Below are positions 37,143 to 50,710 of a stretch of 64,000 bases of DNA, piece after piece; the first letter of the stretch is position 1, and every line of letters starts with the position of its first letter. Position numbers and translations under genes: made by a program. Source of the DNA: Numida meleagris (lineage: Eukaryota; Chordata; Aves; Galliformes; Numididae). The stretch lies in assembly GCF_002078875.1 (NCBI RefSeq), contig NC_034414.1, positions 36,100,790-36,164,789 on the forward strand, read 5' to 3'. The notes beneath the pieces are model-generated. The model was not told the origin of the DNA. It was given only the letters and a program-made list of their open reading frames with translations, and ran no database searches.

Positions 37143-39815
37143 ACCTGTCTTTAGCCCAAAAGCATGTTTTCTTTGATGTATGGCATGACAAAATAAGAAG
37201 TATACTTATTTTGTTTGCAGTAGTTACTTAGAGCTACTTGCAGCAGAGAGGGACCTGTGAGCACTTTAGATTGTAGGGCTGAAATTCAAAAATACATTGA
37301 TAAATTCAGGAAACAAAATACACATCTTTCTAACTGGAAATACTAGACTTAGATGATGCTAACATTTCAATTCTTGGAGAAAAGATAATTTGGGGGAGAA
37401 AAGGCATGTTGTTGTAATTAAGTTGATAATAAGCTGAACGTAAGGTTAATGTGGCGTGTTAATACAAAAGGAAACACTGAATCATCATTCTGAGAAGTGG
37501 GACAGGGATCTTGATTGTATATGTGAGGTCTGGAAACCTTGCTGAAAGTAGAAGTGAAAGACCTTGAAGTCGTTAGATCTAGGAAATATTAATGAGATGC
37601 AACTGTCTTTCAAATGTTGACTAGTAGTGTTCTGTGTGTTGCCTGGAGCTAGAGCAAGGAAATGGAAGAAAACCACAACAATCCTTTGTCTTAGTCAGAC
37701 GTGAGCATGTTCTAACCTTGTAGAAGGCCAAAAAAATATATATTTTTGGTACAAGTAATGGCAATGGTTTCTTGAGTTCATTTAGACTTGCTTCTCAGTC
37801 TGTATAATGAATCAGTTTCAGATTGTGCTTTTTCTACTGATTTAAAAACACTTCTGTTATAAAAATTGCATGCATATGTTTTGTTCAACAGTGAATACAG
37901 TTGGTATTAAATTATTTATTGACATGTAACTTACTGTTCATGATACTTCACAAATATACCATCTTCATGTTGCCATTACAGTGCCAATGTAGTAATCATT
38001 TTCTTACGTATATGCTATGACATAAGCGTGTAATCAAAGTGTTAACTGAATGTGTATTAGAAGGATATGTATTAGAAGGATGTGTTTTAGGCATGAGTTT
38101 GGGCTTTAATTTTGCACAAAGTCTACAAGGCTTGTCAGCAAAATATGACGTGAATTGGAAGATGGTACCAGAGGATTGTTATATCTGGATTTTCTGTGTC
38201 CTTCATGATGGTGACAGTTAATAATGCCTTGAAAGACAGCTTTTGTTTCTGAGCTTCTATACGGTTACAATGTATTTGTCTAGCTGTTATTCACTGTCAT
38301 TTAGGGTGAGTATTAACAGCACTGTTTTGATTTGTTTGTAGAAATCTTTCTAAATATTTCACTTTCTCCCAAGTTGTGAATTTTTTTGGTTTGATATAGG
38401 TTAGTTTTCTGTGTTATGCACTGGAAAAGATTAAATAAACCTGAGAACTACTAAATCATGAAATTAAAATGTGGAGAAGACATTATCAAGTCTTTCTGCT
38501 CATATACACCAAATGTTTACACTTTCTTCTAGTCTTTGGCTTTTTCTAAAAGTCGAAAGACAATAGACTTCTGCCATTTACCCATCAAGGCTGTTCTATG
38601 ACATAGTACGGTCTGTCTTTAGGAAGTTTTTCATAATGACATATTTTCATTCTTTATTCTCCTCATTCTAGTTTTTATCACTGTTCCTTTATGTTTAATA
38701 AATATATTCCCATGATGAGCACAACATTTCTTTTAATAAATGCTTGCTTTTTTTTTTTTTTTTTTTTGCTCCTTTTACCCCTCTTGAAGATTCTGTTTTT
38801 TTTCTCTACAGTGGCCTTATGCATGATTTCTATGACCACAAAGTCCATTTTTCACAGGAAATGAATTTTACTTCATGAGATAACTAATGATAATATGATC
38901 AAAAGATAGTAGCTGACTTTTCTTTGGATGCCATCTTGTCCCAGTTAAGTAGATAAAAGCTTCCCAGCTGCAGTTATGGCATCATAAGAAGTCCTTTGAA
39001 AATACAGCATGATGTTCCTGTCTAACAACAGAGAATCTGTGTATTTGCCTAGACTGTTATTTGTTGTATCTCCTAAGCTGACTACTATGAGAAGGCTAAT
39101 CAAACTATAGCTTCACATTACTAGAGAGTGCCTCAGGCACGCTAAGTAGGCAAAAAACATGCCTCTCTTCCCTTACTGTCTTTATTTGCCTTTTTTTATG
39201 ACATCCAGATACAGTATAGCATACAATACCAGAATTACTTCTTTTTTGGTAAGTACAGTGCTTAATGAATAAGTCTTTAAAAATCAAACTTTACTATTTG
39301 CCTAGCAATCTAAGTATTACAAGCAGTAAGAGGCAGCTTTTTGATGGAAGCTGCATAATAGTGATCAGAAGAAAGTTGGGGCAGTACTATCTGAAAAGAC
39401 AGTTCACTGCATCTGATATATATTTGTTCAGTGATAATGAAACTGATGCTTCTGGTAGTTATTTGAATGTGTTAAGTGGAAGGCATAAAAGAATTTGAGC
39501 CGCAAGCTTAGAGGTTTGTAGAATAAAATCAAGTTTTGTAATTCTTTTGAATGCTGGAGTAGTTTAAAAAACCAAAAACCACTTCGGACTTGTGACTCTA
39601 GATTGTAGTCCTGCAATCAGACACCCACACTACCCCCTCTACTTCTGGAAAGCCAGAGAAAGATAGACAGGGATTCAGAGAATGATGCATGTCTTCATGG
39701 AAGATCAGGGCCTGAGCTGTTTTATCCATTGTTCTGAAGTACTTCTGCCAATATCTGTTATCAGAATTTGCCTTATTTTTCAAAATTATCATCCCTTTAC
39801 TTAAGTGGTGCATTT
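37143..39815. other. Non-coding, no gene recognised
   Basis: T/G-rich DNA. A 15-bp unit ending in attagaagga is duplicated in tandem at 38051-38080, and a 20-T run lies at 38748-38767. No exon or transposon terminus is recognised. Confidence 0.55.
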
Positions 39816-40870
39816 CGTAGAACATAGAATGTCTTAGGTTGAAAGGGACCTTAAACATCCTGTGGGAAGAGTTGCTGACCACTAGATCAGGCTGCTCAGG
39901 ACCTCATCCAACCTGACTTTGAATGCCTCCAGGGATGAGGCATCCACGGCTTCTCTGGGCTGCCTGTTCCTCACCACCTACTGAGTGAAGGGTTTCCGCT
40001 TAACATCTAAACTAAATCTCTCCTCTTTTAGTTTAAAGCTATTCCTCCTTGTCCTATCACTATTAGGCGGTGTAAAAATCAGTCTTCTTCCTGCTTATGT
40101 GCTCTCCTTGGTTCCTGGAAAGTCACAGTGAGTTCTCCCTGGAGCCTTATTTTCTGCAAGCTAAGCAAGCCAAACTCATTCAGCCTTTCTTCATGAGGGA
40201 GATCCCTCTGGACATCTTTGTGGCCCTCCTCTGGATCAACTCCAATAGCTCTGTGTCCTTCTTGTGCTGGGGACACCAGGCCCAGAGGCAGTATTCCAGG
40301 TGGCTCCTCACAAGAGCAGAGCATAAGGGGACAATCACCTCCCTCACCCTGCTGGCCACCTCTCTTTTATTGCAGCCTGGGATACCATCGGCCTTCTGGG
40401 CTGCAAGAGCACACTGTTGACTCACGTCCAGATTTTTGTCCACCAGGACTCCCAAGTCCTTCCCTGCAGGGCTATTCTCAAGGAGTTCTTCTCCTAGTCT
40501 GTGCTCATATCTGGGATTGCCCCAACTTCTCAAGTCTGTCCAGGTCCCTCTGGATAGTATCCCTTCCTTTTACTGTATCAACTGCACCACACAGCTTGAT
40601 GTTGTCAGCAACCTTGCTGAGGGTACAGTCAATCCCCCTGTCTGTGTCATCGATAAAGATGTTGAAGAGCAGTGGTCCCAAGACAGACCCTTGGTGGACA
40701 CCACTTGTGAATGATCTACACCTGGATGTAGAGCCATTTACCACAAACCTCTGGCTGCGACCATCCAACCAATTATTTATCCGTCAGATAGCTCAGCCTT
40801 CAAATCAGTATTTCCCAAGAGAGATTATCCATATGGCAAATGGTTGCCTCAGTGCCCCTCAGTGTGTAGT
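39816..40870 (-). mobile_element. Longest CR1 LINE fragment in the window
   Basis: The 3' end at 39816 reads 'agaacatagaatgtcttagg' followed by 'ttgaaagggaccttaaacat' on the plus strand. About 1,050 bp upstream on the minus strand cover the 3' UTR, the ORF2 C-terminus and part of the reverse transcriptase palm. The upstream limit is uncertain. The block 'aaccaattatttatccgtca' still fits CR1, and similarity fades by about 40870. The large plus-strand frame at 40218-40880 is antisense to this element and is not a gene. Confidence 0.92.
40079..40790 (-). pseudogene. CR1 reverse transcriptase fragment with damaged catalytic box
   Basis: Three minus-strand frames make up ORF2 remnants. The first (40768 to 40505) contains [17 protein letters not shown] and [16 protein letters not shown], the reverse transcriptase palm. 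Further on, the catalytic F/Y-A-D-D box reads VADN, so the second catalytic aspartate is replaced. The second frame (40533 to 40180) contains [17 protein letters not shown] and [12 protein letters not shown]. The third (40324 to 40079) contains [17 protein letters not shown]. Frame changes and the altered catalytic box show it is inactive. Confidence 0.88.
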
Positions 40871-43800
40871 CCTCTATTAGTTAGACCTTTTGCTACATCT
40901 TAGTGGCTTGGTCACCAGAGGGTTTTACAACAACCTAGAAACAAAAATATATATTTAATTTTTTAGTAGAATTGACAACATTTTTATTTGTCTGGTAGCT
41001 GACTTAGACCCTGTCTGTATATATCTTTAACCATGTGGACAATTGCTGCAGGAGGTGAAGCTTAGCGGGACAGTGAGACCAGAACACTAGGTCAGGGAAA
41101 CTCATGGCTTTTACTTACTGCAAGCTGGATCCTGGATGTCACAGCAGCTGCAGCTTGCTGGCACTTCTCTCAACATGATGGTGTAAGAGAACAACAGTGG
41201 TTGGATTTATTTGGAGAGGAAAGGGTGATGTGAAGGATAGTGCTGCAGTTGCTGATGGTTGTCATATGTCATGGGAGATGGCTTGACACATCCAATTCTG
41301 TACGTCCAGTGCTGCCTGCAGGGTGTAACATGTTCAGTGGGCTCTCTGTGCATCGTCAGTAGGAAAGAAGGGTTCCAAGTGCCTCTTTTCTGACGCTCTA
41401 CAATATTGAACAGAATTGTAACTACGAGTCATGAGTAAAAGGCAAGGGTGCACTTTACTGTAACAGGCCCAGGTCGTTTTTTGTACTGTTTAATTAAAAA
41501 CAAAAAAACAACACACAAGAAAATAATACACACTGAACTTCAATTATTTATAATATGATAAAGATTAGTACATTGAACCAGACACCATTGCATGTTCTGT
41601 TCAAAGAATAAATCTTTTGAACTGAGAGAAAGTAAATTTGTTCCTCTTTCTGTAATGCAGTTGTGTTAAATTAGCATCCAGTGAAGACTCAAGGAAAGAA
41701 TTTACTGATGAAAAGTGTTGTATGTTTGTTTCTTCCATGCCACGTCAACTTTTGGGTTAAACTGATTTCTTAGAATATCAGTAAGCACCCCTCAGCCCTT
41801 CTCCATGCCCCCCCCCCCATTTATTATTATTATTATTTTTTGAAAACGCTAAGTGCTGCAGTACTACCTGGAGATCTAGAGTGATCCTAATGGTAGAATC
41901 AGTTGTTAGATTGTTTTGGCTTTGTTTAGAAATCATGTATTTTGTCCTTGTTTTGGAAAAACAATTCTGTTTTCAGCATTGAAGCCTGGGGCATTACTGC
42001 ACGTGTAAAGCACTATCCAACACTAACAGTGACGTTCTGCAGATTGCTTCAGTATCATTTAAAATGATTACACGGAATACAGGACTATAGACAAATGGTT
42101 CTTATTTGTTGAAAAATAAATTAAGTAAAATGAAGGATGCAAGAAAAATGCATGGAGGTCATGCTGACTATGTCTGTGAAAAACCATTGCTGGCACTGGA
42201 TTTCTATCAGTGGGATTGCAGAAGTGTAATTTGAGTATACTTAAGAAGTTGAATAGATGAAGCCAATAATGTCCCAGTGGTCCTTTGAATTTGGCCCCAT
42301 GAAATTAATTTCCACCTCAGCTTGTACACAGAATAAATTAATTCATACAGACCCAGTACTGCACTTCTATAATCTGTGTAATTGCTTGTTTATTCCAGCA
42401 CCTGGTAGGTCTCTTTATCTCTGAACTTCTGTGCTCTGCAATATTAGCTTGTCTAAGGCTGTAAAATTAAAAGTTACTTAAGGATTTTATTGAGCTGAAA
42501 CGATTGTGTTTTCCAAGCCATAGAGGGTTTGTTTACTTAGCAGAGATTCCACCCCACCCAGTTGTAAGGCCAGCCCAAGCTGTTATCACACAATAGGACT
42601 TGGTGTTTGACCATAACTGCACGTCTCACTCAACAGGCAATCAGCATTTTAATTAGTGATTAAAGGAAAGTCATTGTACTCTAGCTGCTTTATCACAATA
42701 GCCTAATAATTTTGTGTTGAATAAATAGATAATGCAAAAGAGAAACCTCCCCTCATAATGTTGTTGTCATTAAGGGCTCTTTTACTCATTTGTGTATGTA
42801 TTAAAACACATGACATGAATAGAGGTAATTATAATTACTACAGGTTTTTTAGCAGATTAGCTGACATTTTTTCATTGTAAACCTTTTCCTTTATAATGCC
42901 ACTCCAAAATGAATGCAGTATTTAAAAGTTCAGATAAAGGTAAGTAGTGGTGGCTCTGTCTTACCAGTGTGAATGGATGTGAATGATTGATTTGCTGTAT
43001 GCATCACTGGAATTAGGTAACTTGCATCATGACTGTGATGTACTGCGTAATTGATGCAAGCCCTTTCATATAATTCTGAGATTGAAATCAATACTTATTT
43101 GGAGTGCAACAAATGTAATAAGCAGCATTTCTTTGTAAATGTTGCTCTAGCTCCATTTTTAGTTTAGTTTTGTAGATCGTTCAGAAGCAGCAGATACATG
43201 TTTTGGTGTGGTTAAAGAATTAGTTAAGAGGATACCAGCAAGACGTGGAAAACAATCCAGTCTGAAGCTATAAAGCTATAAGTGAGCAGTTATCGTTCCT
43301 TTTTTTTAATGGCAAGATCAACGCTTTATTCATAGTTTTGTTTACTCACTTCTACAAATATTGTTCATCTGCATATAAGATATCAGAACTGTATGCCACT
43401 AAGCTTTGCTATGCTTTTATCTGTACTAATAGCAAATGTCAGTTACTAAGACATGTAGTAGTTGCTAGACAATTAAGAAAACCTCCCAAATGATGGTCAC
43501 TTTCTTTCATCATAATAAACAGATTAGAACTACAGTGCTCTTAAAAGTTATTTGTCTGTTGTTTGTTTTTACATCAAGGATATGTTTTTGCCTGGGATGA
43601 CACAGTACTTTTGTTGTTGTTTATTGTGTCTTCCCTTGATTAAAATCACTCTAACTTCTAATACAGTTGGCCATTTCTAACCCAAGGATTATAGGGCACA
43701 GTAGCTAAAGGAACACTGTCAAAAGGATTATTTTAGGCACTTTGCAAAGGATTTGTACTTTCAGTTTTTATTACCTAGAGCAGGGACTTCCAAATACAGT

Positions 43801-44748
43801 ACTTGTTTTCATCTGTCCCTGCTTTAAGCTGTTGTGTTCAGGTATTAAGGATCGGAGAGCTGTGAGGGAAGGGAGTTTTCTCAGTCCCATTGCTTTGCTG
43901 CTTCTTTTTAAGAGTAAACACCCACTCCATTCTCTCTTGATGCTTAGTAATTCTCTCTGCTGGCATCTTTGACATGTTGAAACAACAAACTCACCCACAC
44001 TTGACTTGATAAAAGATTCTGTGAGAGATGTGCGGTGGTAATGTACCCCTAGATTTGAGCTGTGGTGTTAACTCATTTTTGCGTGCTGTGTTCTTGAAGG
44101 TATCAGAAGCATTAAGTGAACGGTATAAAGGACAGATTTCATGCACAGAGTTTTTAATATATTTTTGTTGTTGCTGTTCCCCACCACACCTTTGACCGCC
44201 TGGCCCTCCTTTCCTGAACAGATGAAGTCTACAGAGATGTTTATATCTCATGATGCTGAAATAGGTATTAACTGCTGTTGAATTCCTGCCTCCCCATTAG
44301 TGATCATTAGTGGGATTGTGATTAGCTTTTAGAAGTACTCATGCAAATAGCTCGAACCCTCATGAAAGAGGGAAAAATAAATATTTAAAGTGTGGATAAC
44401 CAGTATTAGGTGTGAATAGCAAGGGAGAAAGATCAGTCATACAAGTTCTAGTTAGATTGGAGAGAGAGAGATGGAGGCTGTTAACTCCACCTGTACAGAT
44501 TTAGAAATGTTGGCTTTCATTTTAAGACTTTTTGAAAGATTTCTCATTGTTGGGAACAAGAAAACCATTTCTCTTCAGTATGGAGAAAGCCTAGAATGCT
44601 TCTATGCTTTTTTTTTGTAATGGTAGTGTGCAATTAGTTCATTTGCAAATAAATAGTATGCTTCAAGTTGTACTTTATTCTTTGCAGTAGGAATTGCTAG
44701 AGATTGGTTAACAAGCTGAGATTTTTATAACATGGTGTCTTTGGAACA
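40871..44748. other. Non-coding; includes a candidate conserved block
   Basis: No exon or transposon is recognised. From about 42290 to 43000 the sequence changes character, with several TAATTA-type cores and few homopolymers, and may be a conserved non-coding element. An 11-C run followed by (TTA)n lies at 41808-41840. Confidence 0.5.
41808..41840. repeat. C11 run plus (TTA)n microsatellite
   Basis: Eleven C at 41808-41818 are followed by a short 'at' and then about six TTA units. Confidence 0.9.
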
Positions 44749-44817
44749 TCACAGAATCACAGGGGTTGGAAGGGACCTCAAGAGATCATTGAGTCCAAAC
44801 CCCTCTGCCAAAGCAAA
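44749..44817 (-). mobile_element. CR1 LINE extreme 3' fragment
   Basis: 'catcacagaatcacaggggt' is followed by 'tggaagggacctcaagagat' and 'gagtccaaacccctctgcca', which is the reverse complement of a CR1 terminus. About 68 bp remain, a severely 5'-truncated insertion. Confidence 0.88.
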
Positions 44818-45620
44818 TGTTACCTTTTAAATAGAGTTGTAGTATATAGTTTAATGAGAACAACACATATGGAATACATGAGGTATGAGTGCTATCATTT
44901 GGTCTTAAAGATGTTAACCTAGGTGTAATTACTCTTCCTCAGAAGTTAGTATCCCCTGCAATTGAATCACCTTTGTAGCCAAACTCCATGCATAGAATGC
45001 TCTCATAATTTCAGTACTGTTGAAATGTTGCGTCCATATAACTGCATCTTAAAATATTAATGAGGTAACAAAGCAGCATATTTAGTAACTGGTAGATCAT
45101 ATAGGAGTGCCCAAAGCTGTACAATATAGAAAATTTTGTGTAAAATCTGAACCTCAGTCATTGGATAAAACAGAATAGGATCAATCAAAATGTATCAGCT
45201 TTACAGCTGCAGGCATCAAGTCATATGTGGAAGGATGCACGCTCTAACCCAAACTCTTATTTTAAATTTTCCATGTATATTCCTTTCTGTCAGATCTGAC
45301 AAGAAGTCCACCAGAGTGCCGTGCCAGACAACTCTTGCCTGCTAAGCTGCTAGCTCCCAGTGTGGCCACCTGACCACAGCAAATTTTGTCTCTGTTAAAG
45401 CTACAGACTCTCACTGATAAGTACCAGTCAGGAGGTTTCAAGAAGAAAAAGAAAATCTGCCTGTGGTAGCTGTTTCAGACCTTGTAAATGTTACAAGGCC
45501 AACTGTTTCTGGGGAGCTGAGACAGTGTTATGATTTCTCTTGAATTCAAAGATGACCTTGACGTTGGTTTTGGAATGTATATCTCTTTTCAGCATGAAGT
45601 GCTACCTGATCTCCTTTATT

Positions 45621-45653
45621 TGTGTGTATATATATATATGTGTGTGTGTGTGT
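45621..45653. repeat. (TG)n(TA)n(TG)n dinucleotide microsatellite
   Basis: About three TG units, then six to seven TA units, then about seven TG units in a row. Confidence 0.95.
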
Positions 45654-48600
45654 AGTATTTTTAGTCTTTTTAAGTTAGCTGTACTTCTTCAAATTTATGG
45701 TGAAAATGTTTTTCCGCTTTCTTCTGCTGGGGACATTAGTGTTGGCAGCTGTTCACAATCGTATCCTCTTTCTTAATGTATTAGAACAATGCTCTGTGAG
45801 ACCTGATCAATTTATATGCATTTAGTGTGACAGGTGAGTTGTTTAAGGCATTTCTAATGAGAAGATTCATACAGAGAATGATGTGGGCTCATACTGGCTC
45901 AATGACAAGTATCCATTTCTTACTATTAAAAAAAAAAAAAAAAAGGAAAAAAATCCCATCAGGTTCTGTTTGGAAGAAGTAAACAAGAGTTGAAGCCTTA
46001 ATTTTATGCTTGATATCCCATTTATCTGATCTTCTTGCATTGTATAGAATAAGTTCCCCCTGTAAGTCTCTTAAGAATAATTCTTGTGTGAAATGCAATT
46101 GTATGTTGGGCTGCTGCATTGTCCCTGTTAATGAAATAGTGATGGGTGGAGATTTTTGCTATTTAATGATAGTGGTGTGTCACTCATTGCTACTACCACC
46201 ATAACAATATAATTTTAAGAGTAGATGATATTAAAAAGTACTAAAATTATGAGATAGTACTGTAATTCTTGTGATACTTGTAGGTGTGCTTAGCTCCATT
46301 TTGCGCTTCTCTGTCATGCTGTCTCTGTTCTCCCTATCTTGTCATACCTGAAGCAATATCCTGCTGGTGGAGCTGTCCAGGAGGGAAACAAGTAAAGGAA
46401 CAGCAGTAGAGGATAGAGGTGGGCTCTTATTTCAAACTGGGGGGACGGAAGTGTCCTGGAAGATGATGACATAGTGGACAGAGATCCCATATACATACAG
46501 GGGGAGAAGAAGAAGTGGAAGCCACTTAATTCTATTGTGCACCTCCATAACAAAGTCTCCCAGGCAAGGATAGATTGCACATAAATCATAATTCCTGAGC
46601 AATTAGGTTGTGGTTGGTAAGTGATGACTTAGTAGGAGAAGGGTGAAATATGCCAGCTAGGATGTGCAGTCTCCTGAATCTCCACTGTCTTTTCTCCCCT
46701 GCCCAATAAGTTGTCATATGATAACTTTCTTACTTTCTTTCAATTGATAGTTCATTTTCATATTGATTAAAGGCTAAGAAATATCTGTGTTACAGAAAGC
46801 AGCTGCACTTCTGGGAGGGGTTTAGTGTTGCTGGATTTACCTTCAGTTCAAAGCTGAGTTATCTCCCTCATGAACAGTGTGACAAGCTCTCTTTTTAATT
46901 TAATTTTTTTTTTTAGCAGGGGAGAGAAAAATGGTATGAAGCTTGGCCTAATGTTAGTACTGACCATTAATGTAACTACTTTGGGATTGTATTCATTTCT
47001 GTGCCCCTTTCTTTTGACTTGAGCAGCTTCTCCTGTAACACTATGGCACTGAAGCAGAGAAAGTCTTCTCTGTCGTCATTATGGTATACTAGCTGTATTA
47101 TGTAATATGTGCATGACCAATACCTCTGTGAACATTATAGGAATCATATCACAAAGCCTTCCTAACAATGGAATTTTTCAACCAGTCATTCAGATAGATT
47201 TTCAAATAATTGGTTGGTACATTTAATACAGTAATCACTTGTGGCAGATTGTAGTAAATATACTATTCTTATATTGTTGTAAATACCTTGATGTTTGTAT
47301 TAAGTAATATCATGATGGTGAAGGAGGATGATGTTTTGACTCGTGCTAAAAACCTATGATGTCTTTGACGACACTTAAGGTTTTTTTGTTTGTTTTCAGA
47401 GCTTTTTTAGTCATTTGCATACCAATTGAGTGTCATTTAATTGGTGACCTACCTTCTCTGCAAGTATCATAAAGTAGTAGACTTCTTTTGTTTCTTCTTC
47501 TGTTTCTGGTCTTGTAACATTGTTCCTCCTGTTGTGTATTCCTGCAGAAATTAAACACAGCGGCAACATGCCAGTCCTTTTGGTAAATCTGTTAGTTTGT
47601 TAGTGGGATGTTTGTAGTGATGTGGTCCTTGCCATTCCTTCTTGAACAGTAAATAGATTAGTCCTAACTAGATGATTTAGGTAGTTCATGCTGAGTTCTA
47701 GGCCATATTTCTATTATACAGCTGGACTGTCCTCGCTGGTAGTGGCTTGACTTGCTGTGACGGAGAGAAATCAGTTTTCTTCGGTCTCTTAGTCAATTTT
47801 TATGGTTTCCTTTCCTAGTGTAAGATCCCACTGACAGAAAACCTGTGATATTTTTGGCACTATAAAATGGTAACTACAGAAATTCTTGCAGTTATCAGAA
47901 TAAGATTTTGAGAACCCTTAAATTATGGAAGTGCTATAATGTGTTTTTGTTTTTTTTTTAAATAGGCAACATTAATGATGTCATGTTACAAGGCTGTGTA
48001 CGTATGGTATTTTGTAGCAATCTGTACACATTAGCTCTTCAGAATCCTTTTACAAACATGCAGATTCCCAGTAGTCTTCCCTTTCCAGTAGTTACTAAAA
48101 TACTGTAACTAAAAGAACAGTAGAAAATTACTGAAATAACTTTCCAGTAGTTATTAATACAGCCACCTCTTGTCGCTGATGTCTGTTATTATCCAAAATT
48201 ATCAGCAGTTATTAAACATGTTATCCTCCTAATCAAACCTAAACTTTACCATTCTGCATTTTATTAATATAATGAGCCTATAAACAGTACAAAATAAGCT
48301 ACTTACGCATATATTTATGCACTAATAAATAGTGCATCAATACACTAATTTTAACATTTGCACAAATGTTTTCCTAGTCACTTGGCACAGAATGTTATTC
48401 TCCATCTCATAGGTTCTGTTCTCATAGGTATCGGAGGGCTTACTTGGAAATAAGGTTCTTCTCTATGAAATATATACGCTATGAAAGGAAGAAATTGTCT
48501 GGTCATGACAGCTATCACATGACTTGTTTTCTTTTGTTCCTACTCTTTTATGCTATGTACTACTATCCCAGCAAAGTGTTAAGTCTATAGGTAACTCATC

Positions 48601-50616
48601 ATTTTGTGATCTTTTTTTTTTTCCTCATGGATTTGGAATTCTTTACTTAGTTTCTGTCCACTTGGCTTAAGCCAAAGTCTCATGTGAAGTGAGGGGGGGT
48701 TCCTTTCATTAAACTGTAAATCTGTCATCACTCTGGCTTCTCCGAAAATGTGTTCATTGTCCCTTAAATCCAGTGGTGTCACTGCTAAAGTGCCTTATAC
48801 AACATAACACAAAAAAAAATAACACAAAAAAATAACATTATTTTTTGGCAGGCAGTAGTACAACCTCTTTTCTAATTAAGTTTTATAACTTCATAAATGT
48901 AAGGTTCATTTCTAGAAGTAGAACCACAATAGCTAACTTAGTTGTTACTTGGTTATTTTGATGCCTGTTGACAGTTTTACCTGGTTTAAGAATATGTTAT
49001 GTTAGTTCAGCGTTGTTGGGAGTGAGGAGAGAGTTTGGCTGTGAGTTTATTGTTTATTATGCTTGATATTTCAGTTCCACGTTAGGTGCCGAAGCAGCTC
49101 TTCAAAGAACTCTTCATTCACAGCATATTTGCATAACGTCACTTCAAAGCCAAATTATCATTGTTTCTGGAGTTAGGTGGTAGGTCTGCTTTTTTGAACT
49201 TGTTTCATGAATATATATTTTGATGCAGCCATATTTCATCATGTGATTGGTGTTTTCTATTTCACTGATCAAAACAAACTGATCGCACAACAAATTTGTG
49301 AGTTGAGCAGTCTTGGTCAGAAAACTGTAGTGGGAAGAAATGAAAGTCATCTGTACATTGACTAGTCATTGTACGTGCATGTGGACGTTGCATGGTTGAC
49401 TTGTCAGACATCTTTTGTATAGAACTTGTCACTTATGACCCAAGTTTTGCTTCTTGTCATGTGCTGTATTACATTTACAACATTACTGTATGCCCTCTTA
49501 AAGCTGTGCCAGCCTTGTGCCAACCATGCCTTCTCTTCAGGTGGTCTTAACTGTCTCTGAGTTACACAGCCCTTCAAGTATACTCAATAAATGAATGTCT
49601 GAAATGAATGTTTTACTGCAGCTTTAAACATATGCATATTGTTAAGCTGTTCAAAAGTAAGGAGTTGAACCTACACATTGGGTTTCAGCCATTCAACCAA
49701 AGACAGAAAGATGATTGAATTTAGTCTTAAATTTTATAGAACTAAATTTAATGGTGAGTACAGTCGGACTCTGTGGTGATTGTTTTCAGTGCTGCTTTAT
49801 TAAGTTATGTAATGGCAAGAGTTCAAACTCCAGAGATTGTTGAAATGGTATATTTAGAGACTGTGTTAGAATGAAAACACGCATACTTGTTACTGACAAG
49901 CAAAGTGCAGAGATTTTTACCTAGATATCACTGCAGCTGGTGACTCTTGTTTAAATAGTTTGGAAGTTTTAGACTTAATACCCTGCTTTTAAAAAATGTT
50001 TTAAAATCTTTTCTTATTCCCCAAAGATTTGTTTTCCACTGTTGCGATTAGATGATGACAGCTAGCTGGCTTTTAAAATTGATCAGGAAGTATTCTGGCA
50101 GACATTCAGTGTTGTAATAGCACTTTAATGGATATGAGCTATTCACCCAGATCAGACTCAATGTCAAAACAGGCAAAAATACAGCTGTCACTCTGGACAA
50201 GAAGTTACACATATGCGAGCAGCTGCTAATAATACTGGAAAGTAAGCTGTGTAATAATGCTTTAAAGGTGCATGGATGCATATGCATGCATACTGATTCT
50301 ACATATAAAGATACCCCTTAACAAATAAACTTGAGAGAAATGGATTTCTCACATTCTATGGCTATAGTTGTGTTTAGGAAAGAGCAAAAATGTACATGTA
50401 TATGTTACTCTTACCTGTGAGAAGGTAGCAACAAGTTCATTAGTACAGGTGGACTTGCAGAAGTGTGATTTCTTAAAACTTTGTGATCTAATGTGACTAT
50501 GGTGTAAATGTTACCTTCCAAAAATGACTGCATTGTTGTGGGTTTAATGCACATTTTGGGGAAACATATTTGGATTATCTTGATATGGATAGAAGTACTA
50601 ATACTTTCCATTGTTG

Positions 50617-50710
50617 GAGAGCATATATATACTTACATATATATACACATTTATATATACGCTTAAATTTATATGTATATATACTTGTGCATGTGTGTAT
50701 ATATATCATA
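50617..50710. repeat. Interrupted (TA)n / TATATACA tract
   Basis: Repeated tatata blocks separated by short ca, ct or gt interruptions over about 95 bp form an imperfect AT-rich satellite-like tract. Confidence 0.85.

Noticed and set aside
40218..40880. Longest plus-strand open frame (220 codons) as a protein gene
   Set aside because: It is the antisense of a CR1 element. The minus strand carries the reverse transcriptase motifs, so the plus frame is a shadow.
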